NCBI GenBank assembly: GCA_019637445.1
Contig: JAHBVS010000002.1
Span: forward strand, 558,001-622,000
Length of the DNA: 64,000 bases
Direction: 5' to 3'
Source: Gemmatimonadaceae bacterium
Lineage (GTDB): Bacteria > Gemmatimonadota > Gemmatimonadetes > Gemmatimonadales > Gemmatimonadaceae
Part shown: positions 1-7,400 of the stretch, piece after piece
How positions within the stretch are numbered: position 1 is the first letter of the stretch
Layout of the letters: every line of letters begins with the position of its first letter
Position numbers and translations under genes: made by a program
The notes under the pieces: generated by a model
Databases searched by the model: none
Told to the model about the DNA's origin: nothing
The model's input: only the letters and a program-made list of their open reading frames with translations

Positions 1-206
1 CGCGAGCGGCCGGGCGCGCGCCGAACGTAGCCCTTCCGTTCCAGCGCCTTGATCAGGTCCGAGACCGTACGGGTGGACGGGATGCGCAAATGCCGCGCAA
101 TCTCACGAATGCTCGGCTGGTAGCCGTGCGAGGCCAGGTGGTCGAGCAGATGATGCCAAACGCGCTGCTCGACAGCAGTGAGCGGCGCGCGCGGCGTGTC
201 AGGCAT
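1..206 (-). CDS. lexA: LexA-family repressor, N-terminal part (cut by window edge)
   Basis: LexA represses SOS genes and is cleaved after DNA damage. Only the first ~68 codons are visible, on the minus strand from the ATG at 206. They encode the LexA winged-helix DNA-binding domain: LTAVEQRVW near the start, then GYQPSIREIA and a second helix ending in LERKGYVRRAPGRSR, the family pattern of a PSIREIA helix followed by E-x-KG-Y-x-RR. The start overlaps the gltX stop by 8 bases, so the two are probably co-transcribed. The C-terminal peptidase domain lies outside the window, so a LexA-like regulator without SOS function cannot be excluded. Confidence 0.85.
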   Translation of the reverse strand, partial: MPDTPRAPLTAVEQRVWHHLLDHLASHGYQPSIREIARHLRIPSTRTVSDLIKALERKGYVRRAPGRS

Positions 207-1656
207 TCGTCGCCGCCAAATACGACACGGCGCGCGCGATGCGCGACACACAGGCCTCTCGGCCGAGCAGCACCATCACCTCGAAGATGCCGGGCGAGGC
301 CGCCGAGCCGACCAGCGCGACCCGCAGGGGCTGGAGCAGCTTGCCGGCGCCCACGCCGCGCGACTCGGCCAACGCGCGCATCGCGACTTCAATCGATGAC
401 TCGTCGAAGGGCTCAAGCGAAACCAGCGCCTCACGCGCCGCAGCGAGATGCCCAGTCGCGGCCGCGGCATCCTTCCACTGCTTCGCGACCGCATCCGGCT
501 CGTAGGCGAAATCGTCCTTGAAGTAGGCGTAGGCCTGCGTGACGATCTCGTCCGTGAGCCGCGCGCGCACGCGCAGCAGCTCGAGCAGCTTCTCGAGCCA
601 GGCGCGCTTGCCGGCCAGCTCGGTCGCCGTGGCGAGCCCCGCCTTCACGAGCAGCGGCGAGACTAGCGCCACCACATCGCCAATCGGCATCCGCGCCAAG
701 TGCTGCCCGTTCATCCACTCCAGCTTGGCCGGGTCGAACACCGCCGCCTTCTTGAGGAGCCCATCGCCGCTGAATGACTCCACCAGCTGCGCCATCGACA
801 TCACCTCGTCGAAATCGCCGCCGGGCGACCAGCCGAGCAGGGCGAGGAAGTTCACCATCGCCTGCGGCAGGATGCCCTGGTGCTGGTAGTCGCCCACGGC
901 CGTGGCGCCGTGGCGCTTGGAGAGCTTCTTCCCGTCGGTGCCGTGGATCATCGGCAGGTGGGCGAACTGCGGCTGCGCCGCGCCCAGTGCCTCGTAGAGC
1001 AGGATCTGCTTCGGCGTGTTGGAGATGTGGTCGTCGCCGCGCATCACGATGGAGATGCGCATCGCGATATCGTCGGAGACCACCGCGTGGTTGTAGATCG
1101 GCGAGCCGTCCGAGCGCAGGATGATGAAGTCGTCGATGTCCTTGTTCGGAAAGCTGATGCGGCCGTGGACGAGATCGTCCCAGGCCGTCTCGCCATCGCG
1201 CACGCGGAAGCGGATGGTGAAGGCCTCACCCGCGGCGGCACGACGCTCGGCCTCCTCGGGCAGGATGCGATCGCAACGGCGGTCGTAGGCAAAGGCGCCA
1301 CCCGCGGCCTCGGCGGCGGCGCGGCGCTGCGCGAGGTCATCGGCCGTGCAGAAGCAGCGGTAGGCCTTCCCCTCGAGCAGCAGGCGCTCGGCGTCCGCGC
1401 GATGGCGCGCGAGGTTGGCACCCTGGAAGACGACTTCCTCGTCCCAGTCGAGGCCCAGCCAGGTCATCCCCTCGAAGATCGCGCGCGTGGACTCCTCGGT
1501 GGAGCGCGCGCGGTCCGTGTCCTCGACGCGCAGCAGGAACTGGCCGCCGAGCTTGCGGGCGAGCAGCCAGTTGAAGAGCGCCGTGCGCGCGCCGCCCACG
1601 TGGAGGTAGCCCGTGGGGGAAGGCGCGAAGCGAAGGCGTGGGGGCGAGGCAGTCAT
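199..1656 (-). CDS. gltX: Glutamate--tRNA ligase
   Basis: Class I aminoacyl-tRNA synthetase charging tRNA-Glu (and possibly tRNA-Gln in organisms with the amidotransferase route). About 485 residues, normal family length. The HIGH-type motif is APSPTGYLHVGGARTA near residue 10; the KMSKS-type loop is KLSKRHG near residue 235. A longer reading to 1722 is open but would enter the upstream tRNA leader, so the ATG at 1656, followed directly by the ATP-binding segment, is preferred. Downstream it overlaps lexA by 8 bases. Upstream lie a tRNA-Ser and a hairpin. Confidence 0.97.
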   Translation of the reverse strand: MTASPPRLRFAPSPTGYLHVGGARTALFNWLLARKLGGQFLLRVEDTDRARSTEESTRAIFEGMTWLGLDWDEEVVFQGANLARHRADAERLLLEGKAYRCFCTADDLAQRRAAAEAAGGAFAYDRRCDRILPEEAERRAAAGEAFTIRFRVRDGETAWDDLVHGRISFPNKDIDDFIILRSDGSPIYNHAVVSDDIAMRISIVMRGDDHISNTPKQILLYEALGAAQPQFAHLPMIHGTDGKKLSKRHGATAVGDYQHQGILPQAMVNFLALLGWSPGGDFDEVMSMAQLVESFSGDGLLKKAAVFDPAKLEWMNGQHLARMPIGDVVALVSPLLVKAGLATATELAGKRAWLEKLLELLRVRARLTDEIVTQAYAYFKDDFAYEPDAVAKQWKDAAAATGHLAAAREALVSLEPFDESSIEVAMRALAESRGVGAGKLLQPLRVALVGSAASPGIFEVMVLLGREACVSRIARAVSYLAATNA

Positions 1657-1683
1657 CAGGGCGGGAACGGACGGAAACGAGAA

Positions 1684-1718
1684 GCGGGCCCGACCGGAGA
1701 AGGTACCGGCGGGCCCGC
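1684..1718 (-). terminator. Hairpin between tRNA-Ser and gltX, probable terminator
   Basis: GCGGGCCC at 1684-1691 pairs with GGGCCCGC at 1711-1718, with further pairing inside. Read on the minus strand the stem is followed by TTCTCGTTTCC. It lies 5 bases after the tRNA-Ser 3' end and just before gltX, so it is either the tRNA terminator or a gltX leader attenuator. Confidence 0.55.
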
Positions 1719-1722
1719 ACAC

Positions 1723-1812
1723 GGAGACGGAGGGATTCGAACCCTCGATACAGGTGTAACCCCGTATAACGGTTTAGCAAACCGCCGCCTTCAGCCTCTC
1801 GGCCACGTCTCC
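1723..1812 (-). tRNA. tRNA-Ser (GCU anticodon)
   Basis: Ninety-base class II tRNA on the minus strand. The acceptor arm GGAGACG pairs with CGTCTCC, the anticodon stem GCGGT/ACCGT encloses loop TTGCTAA (anticodon GCT), there is a long variable arm typical of serine tRNAs, and the T loop is GTTCGAATC. CCA is not encoded. Confidence 0.95.
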
Positions 1813-1870
1813 AGCGCACTCGGGCGTGTCCGAGCGTCGACAGGGAATCTCGCCCCGAGCGGGGGGTGAA

Positions 1871-2356
1871 TCAAGGTCGGCGCAGCTCGTAGGTCACGCG
1901 AGCGAGCTCGGCGCGCCAGGTAGTGGGACCGGTGCGGATCCAGCGATAGCTGCCCCGGCCCGGCGTGGTGCTGGCGAAGCTCACGGTGTCGGCGACGACG
2001 GTGATGCGCGTGGTGACCTCGCCGCGGGCGTTGAGCTTCACGATCTGGCCGTCGCGGACGGTGAAGACGCCGTTGGACCGCTGCTGGGTGAAGGCCGCGT
2101 CGTCGACCTCGCGCTGTTCGAGCGTCGTGTCGTTGAGGACGCGGTACTCCTCGTAGAAGGCGCTGTAGCTGCCGCCGCTGCCGACCCAGCGGCCGGCGAG
2201 CCAGGCGATCTGGGCCATCGGGCCGCGAAGGGTTGGCGGCTGGGTGCCCGCGGCTTGGCTGGCTGACTGCGCCTGGAGCGTCGGGGCGGTGAAGAGGGCG
2301 AGGGTGAGCGCGGCGATGGCGATTAGACGCGTCTGACGAGCGGAGCGATGTGGCAT
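1871..2356 (-). CDS. Small secreted protein of unknown function (DUF6265-like)
   Basis: About 161 residues. An N-terminal signal peptide (arginines, then LIAIAALTLALFTAP, cleavage after LQAQ) predicts export. The mature part has AQIAWLAGRWVG followed by YEEYRVLNDTTLEQRE, resembling the DUF6265/lipocalin-like proteins that carry a WLAGxW signature; no catalytic residues are recognised. The ATG at 2356 is chosen because it places the signal peptide at the terminus; the frame stays open to 2395. It lies between two tRNA-Ser genes on the same strand. Confidence 0.7.
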   Translation of the reverse strand: MPHRSARQTRLIAIAALTLALFTAPTLQAQSASQAAGTQPPTLRGPMAQIAWLAGRWVGSGGSYSAFYEEYRVLNDTTLEQREVDDAAFTQQRSNGVFTVRDGQIVKLNARGEVTTRITVVADTVSFASTTPGRGSYRWIRTGPTTWRAELARVTYELRRP

Positions 2357-2440
2357 CGGACCTCCGAGCAGGGGACGCGGAATCACGCCCACCATTCGAT
2401 ACGGCCAACCCTACCAACGGTTTCTCTCGCGATTGTAAGC

Positions 2441-2522
2441 GGAGGGTGAGGGATTCGAACCCCCAAGTCCTTTCGGACGGCGGTTTTCAAGACCGCTGCA
2501 ATAGCCATTCTGCCAACCCTCC
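2441..2522 (-). tRNA. tRNA-Ser (UGA anticodon)
   Basis: Acceptor arm GGAGGGT/ACCCTCC, anticodon stem GCGGT/ACCGC with loop CTTGAAA (anticodon TGA), a variable-arm stem GTCC/GGAC, and T loop GTTCGAATC. At 82 bases it is at the short end for class II. CCA is not encoded. Confidence 0.93.
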
Positions 2523-2635
2523 GGGCCTCCGGGAAAGGTCAACTGATGGGGCGGGGGAGGCAACGGGGGCGGGGCAGATCGTCGCGGAGGACCGGCGGTA
2601 TTTCGCGAATGAAGGAGCAGTGACAGCTTGGGGAG

Positions 2636-2989
2636 ATGAATACGCACAGCGGACCTGACCCACGCTCGCCGGAGACTCGTCGGGCGCTCGATGCCATTCG
2701 CGCCGTGGGCGGCGACGAGCTCGTCGAGGCGATGAGTTCGGCGTTCCTCGCCTTCGCCGCGGCGCAGGAGGAGTGGTTGGCTCGGCAGTTCCTGGCGAAG
2801 AACTTCGAGGCCGTGGCGGAGGGTGCGCGTGCCCTGCGGATCAGTGCACTGCAGTTGGGTGCTGGCGATGTTGCGGCGGCCTGTGCGGCTGCGGAGTTGG
2901 CGGGTGCGGGTGGTGATGCTGCGGCGGTGCAGGGAGCGCTCGAGCAGCTGTCGTTGGCGTTAGTCGGCGTGCGGAAGGCGCTGGGCTAG
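2636..2989 (+). CDS. Hpt-domain-like protein lacking the phospho-accepting histidine
   Basis: A 117-residue, mostly helical, alanine-rich protein. Pattern and length resemble a single Hpt phosphotransfer domain: the stretch EGARALRISALQLGA sits where Hpt proteins have AHxLKGSAxxLGA, followed by an acidic/alanine helix (AACAAAELAGAGGD) and a final helix. The position of the phosphorylated His is occupied by Gly/Arg, so it could not act as a canonical phosphotransferase. It stands alone between a tRNA and a convergent toxin locus. The Hpt assignment is tentative. Confidence 0.5.
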   Translation: MNTHSGPDPRSPETRRALDAIRAVGGDELVEAMSSAFLAFAAAQEEWLARQFLAKNFEAVAEGARALRISALQLGAGDVAAACAAAELAGAGGDAAAVQGALEQLSLALVGVRKALG

Positions 2990-3049
2990 CGAGGGGACGG
3001 GGCCCGCAGGGGCGCGTTAAGCGGCGCACGCGGGACCGGCGGCTGGCGT

Positions 3050-3748
3050 CTACCGAGGCTGCGACAGGAGCGAGTCGATCCACGCCGCCCCCGGACACGC
3101 GTCAGCTGTGCGCGGCAGCTCTCCGCCACGTTGCTTCGATGATCCTCGAGACACCCGCACGATCACGGTGCCGACCTGGCGCAACGAATCCCCTCCCGTT
3201 TCGAAGGATATCTCTGCCTCGACCGTCTGCCGCTTGGTGGCCTCGGATTTCCAGATGACAGATTGGGTGGCCCAGCCTCGTGGTGTCGAGTGCGGAGTGC
3301 AGGAGCGCGACGTGGGTTCGCCAAACGCGCTAACGAGCAGATCGAGGGTGCTTGCCGCCGTGCGCGAAGAGTCGATTCGAAGGTGAAACCTTGCGAGCCG
3401 TCCCGCGCGTCTCTCAAGCCACGCGGGGGTTGCTGGATTGAACTCGTATCGAGCCTCGAGGATCCGCGCGTCGCCGCTCGGTTCGATCCATCCAGCGTAT
3501 GGAACGTGCCCAAGCTGCGGTCGCGCGCGCTGGAGCTCTTGAAGAGACCAGTTGAACGAGACTTGGGGTTCCCCGAGACCGAGGGAGACAACCGGAGTCG
3601 GCGGTCCCGAACACGCCGCGAGCACGCACACAGCCAGCGAACCGCTCCAACGCAGGGTGCGCAGACCTGGGCAGAGGCGCAGGCTCCTTGCGGTGCCGCG
3701 GGTGGTGTGGCGCTCATAGGAGCCCTCTGTGGGAAGCGCTTGCTGCAT
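3050..3748 (-). CDS. Predicted lipoprotein downstream of the Rhs immunity gene
   Basis: About 232 residues from the ATG at 3748; the frame is open further up to 3865. A hydrophobic segment SGSLAVCVLAACSG ends in a lipobox (LAAC), so export and lipid attachment are predicted. The n-region is unusually long (about 30 residues), so the true start is uncertain. No family recognised. It lies 26 bases after the immunity gene of the expressed Rhs toxin on the same strand. Five of the eleven array cassettes carry lipoprotein immunity candidates, so this may be a second immunity gene or the remnant of an older tip-immunity pair whose tip is gone. Confidence 0.55.
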   Translation of the reverse strand: MQQALPTEGSYERHTTRGTARSLRLCPGLRTLRWSGSLAVCVLAACSGPPTPVVSLGLGEPQVSFNWSLQELQRARPQLGHVPYAGWIEPSGDARILEARYEFNPATPAWLERRAGRLARFHLRIDSSRTAASTLDLLVSAFGEPTSRSCTPHSTPRGWATQSVIWKSEATKRQTVEAEISFETGGDSLRQVGTVIVRVSRGSSKQRGGELPRTADACPGAAWIDSLLSQPR

Positions 3749-3773
3749 AGCTATTGCAGCTCTCCTCGCAGCG

Positions 3774-4421
3774 CTAACGCCATCCGTACTCGACGCGCAC
3801 CGCGCTCCAGACACCGTCGACTGAAGCGATTCGCACGAAGAGTTGCTCACCTCGCGCCAGGCCATCCTGTCGCGACCAGACGGCCACTTGCACGCGAATC
3901 GTTCCTGGCAACGAGGCGAGCGGAGGTGAGAACACGAGAATGCATGACGGCCCCGGAGTGTCTAGCACCGCAAGCACGGCCGCCGAGTCCACGACGGAAA
4001 TCTCGCGCCAATAGCGGCTGAAGAGAGCGATTGATAGTTCGCGGGCGCGTGCGACCGGCGGACCGGCCGGCACTACCCGCTCGACCGAGGGCGCAAAGTA
4101 GAGGAGGTCCAAGACTAACGGCGCCGCCCGCTGGCAGTCTTTCCGCTCAGTCAGCACGGCGTCAAGTGCTATGGTGAGCAGGTGCTCCGTCTCGCACAGC
4201 ATCGCACCGCAGGCGGGTATCGGCCGCACCGGGGCGGCTGATGGGTGGGCTTGCGCCGCGGCGGACAGCGGCGCAAGCAGCAATGCAACTCCCACCGCCA
4301 GAAGTAGTGCGATGTAGGCAGCCGGCGCTGTCCTCGAACTTGCAGTGGCCACCCCATCAACAGCGCATCGGAACTCTGTCAACTCGGGCGAAATGCGGTT
4401 CAGCGACTGACTGTCGAGCAT
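3774..4421 (-). CDS. Candidate immunity protein for the expressed Rhs metalloprotease tip
   Basis: 215 residues. Residues ~33-58 form a hydrophobic signal segment (AYIALLLAVGVALLLAPLSAAAQA) with an AxA-type cleavage site, so the protein should be periplasmic. It starts 4 bases after the Rhs stop codon on the same strand, the usual place for an immunity gene. Four cysteines in the mature part (one pair in IPACGAMLCE) suggest disulphides. No family recognised. The role is inferred from position and export; binding to the zincin tip would be the expected activity. Confidence 0.65.
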   Translation of the reverse strand: MLDSQSLNRISPELTEFRCAVDGVATASSRTAPAAYIALLLAVGVALLLAPLSAAAQAHPSAAPVRPIPACGAMLCETEHLLTIALDAVLTERKDCQRAAPLVLDLLYFAPSVERVVPAGPPVARARELSIALFSRYWREISVVDSAAVLAVLDTPGPSCILVFSPPLASLPGTIRVQVAVWSRQDGLARGEQLFVRIASVDGVWSAVRVEYGWR

Positions 4422-4424
4422 CGG

Positions 4425-7400
4425 CTACCGTCCGCCAGAGTGCCGGACGGCGCGTTGCAGGCTCTGGTAGCGCGCCTGCTCTTCGCCGTCTGCGAAGGGA
4501 TTCATCTGGTGTGTGGTAGGCATACACTTTGAGATGGACTCCTGCATCTGCGATCCAGTAACTCGAGGGCCTGCGTCACGCTTCGTCTTGTTCATGAGAT
4601 GCCCCTTCCACGGTGAGTCGCTGATGCCCATTACGTGACCGAACTCGTGTCCGGCCCCGCGGTGGAGCTCGTTTGTGTTCGCCACGGCAAGGAACCAGAT
4701 GTCGCCCCCTGCCGGCACTCCGAAGGTGTCCTTCCCGTGGCTCGAGCCCTGGTGATCGACACCTGCGCGATCTCTCTTGATCTTGACTTCTGGGCCGCCA
4801 CTGAAATCGATCGTAACGTTGTAGCCTCCTCGGCGGCCCTCCCAAGCGGCCCGAATACCTGCCTCCACCGCAGTCATGTCCGCGGGGGTCCAGTTCGGGC
4901 CTTCGAACGACAGCTGTGCGCGCAGCACAAGGTTGTTCCCGTTGAGCTTCATTTCGACGCAGAGTCCGAACGGATCGTTTGAGTTGACCGGGTCCCCACC
5001 CACATACCCGTACTGGTTGACCCCACCCGCCAGCCCGATCGGGTCGCGCTGCGTGAACCGACCCGACGCGGGGTCGTAGTACCGGTTCCGCATATAAATC
5101 ATACCCGATGCGTCCCGCTTGTTGTCAAGCAGGGACCCGAACCAGCCAAGGTCCACGACGTCGGGATAGCGAACCTCACCTCCCGGATACGCGCCCTCTT
5201 GCTTCCCTGGCCAATGGTAAGCCGTCATGGCCGTGTTGTTCAGATACCGGCCCATCTCGTAGCCGCCGCGGCCGCTCCGGATCGGAGAGAAGGCGGAGTG
5301 GCCCGACTTGCGCACGATGAGCGGGTCATCGATCCCCAGGGCGTGCACGTAGCGCACTTCCCCGAAGAAGGCGCCCGAGCCGCCCGCTACGGCATCGAGA
5401 GAATCCGCCGACATCGCCCAGTTGCCGGCACGACGGCGCTCGAGCAGGAGCTGATCTCCGTCCCAGTAGAACCGCTCGATTGCCTGCACGCACACGGCCG
5501 CTGTCGCAGGCACGGTGCCGGAGCAGGTCGTGACGCTGTCCTTGCGCGTCCGTACAAGCACGCGGCGGCCCAGTGCGTCGTAGCGATACTCCTGGATCGT
5601 GTGCCGCCCACTCTGCTGGCCGAACCAGCGTTCCACTTGGCGCAATCGATTCGACGAATCGTAGAAATGCCGCGACTGCGAACCACCCTCGAAGGTCGGC
5701 GTGACGTAGTCGAAGGAGCCAGTGAAGGTGACGGTCTGCATCACGCTTCCTTGCCGCGTGGTATTGCCCGCCTGGTCGTAGTAGTACGTGCTGTTGTCCA
5801 GCGAGGTCACCGCCGGCTGCTGATTGGGCTGCCTCTCTGCGCTCAAGGGATCCGTAGCAGAGCTCGCCAGGCGCTCAAAGCTGTAGAGGTAGTCGCGACG
5901 GCTCCGGTACGTGCTCCATCCCCGGTTGGAGTCGTGGGACATCATGTTGCCCAAGGGATCGAGCGAATACTCGTCGCTGTAGATGTTCCAGCCTCCGTAC
6001 GGCCGGTACTGCTCTCGGGCGATCAAAGCGCCGAAGCCATCGTAGTGCATGCGAGACGTGTCGGCATCCTCGGGCGCGAGGCCCGACGTGCGGCGCACCG
6101 TCTGCTTCCCGCGGGCGTCGTACTCGTAGTGGTTGTAGTAGACGCCGGCGATGGAACTCGAGTCGAGTCGCCCAAGCGAGCCGTAGAAGTACTGATCGGC
6201 CACGAGTCCAGCGACCTTCTGGCTGCGGAGCCGGCCCGCAGCGTCCCAGCTGAAGGTGACGGTGTCACCACCCGTCGCACCATTCGACTCAATCGTGCGC
6301 TCGAGCACCCCGAGCATCGGGTGGTATTGGTAGAGCTGCGTCGAGCCGGTGTTCATCGTGCGCTTGGTGCGCCTGCCGAGGATGTCGACCTCAAACGTGA
6401 GGCCGAGCCAATGCTGCGAGTACGCACTCGTGAGCGTATCGCTCGGCGCATACTGGCGGATGCGCAGTGTATCGGCCTTCAATGCCCCGTTCGCGTAGTA
6501 GCCCCTGGAGATCCTGGCGTCGCGGTTGTTGGCCGTCAGCATCCGGCCTGCGAGATCGTAGGAGAACGTCTCGACGTCACCTGGGAGCACGATGTCCGGC
6601 GACGTGCCTCCGCCGAGCAGGTTGGTCGGGAAGTAGGGGAAGGTCGACCACGCCGAGTCTGGAAAGACGCCGAGGAAGCAGAGTGACATGCAGTCCTGCT
6701 TTGGGCTGGTCACGGCGGGAGTCACGCGCGCGACGAGCTGGCCGCCTGCATCGTAGTAGCTCCTGACGATGTGCCCGCGCGAAGTCCGATGGCGCGTCAC
6801 GAGACCAGCGGGGTCGTAGGTGAACGTGTCGGGCCCCATGCCGTCCTCGCGCTTCGTCTTCACGCGCCTGGCCGCGTCGTACGTCCACGCAGTCTTGGCG
6901 ACCGTCGTGAGGACGCCGGCGGAAGTGCGACCCCGACGCACGATGCTGTCGACATTTCCCTCGAGGTCGTAGAAGGTATGGATCATCCGGCGTGCGGAGT
7001 CCGCACTGCCGGACAGGCTTGAATAGAGCAGCGAATAGGAGCTCGGGACGCTGACGGTGCGCGTGGAGTCGACGCGCCCGAGCACACTGCGATACGACGT
7101 CGTGCGCGCGAAACCGTCAAAGGACACCGTGTCCTCTCCCCAGACATTCCGCGTCACCGTGGTCGTCATCGGCGGCGTCTCAACCTCGGCGATGTTACCC
7201 AGCGTGGCGTCGTAGTCGTACGTCTCGGTCGGGCTGCCTGGCGAGGCCACCGAGGCGACGCGATGCTTGGCATCGTAGGTGAAGGTGACCTTCAGCGAGT
7301 CGTGCGGGCCGAGGCGGCGCCACAGGACCTTGGCGTAGGAGCCGTCGTAGCCAATGCGGGTCGTGTCGCCGAGCGGCGGCACGATCTGCGTGGGCAAGGT

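Noticed and set aside
880-1869. Long plus-strand open frame opposite gltX and tRNA-Ser
   Set aside because: Shadow of gltX in high-GC DNA; it crosses a tRNA and resembles no protein.
1723-2522. tRNA-Ser genes as attachment sites of an integrated element
   Set aside because: Neither tRNA 3' end is repeated near the recombinase or array, and the region between them and the Rhs locus looks chromosomal.
5199-6686. 495-codon plus-strand open frame inside the Rhs gene
   Set aside because: Antisense of YD-repeat coding sequence; no family resemblance or ribosome binding site.
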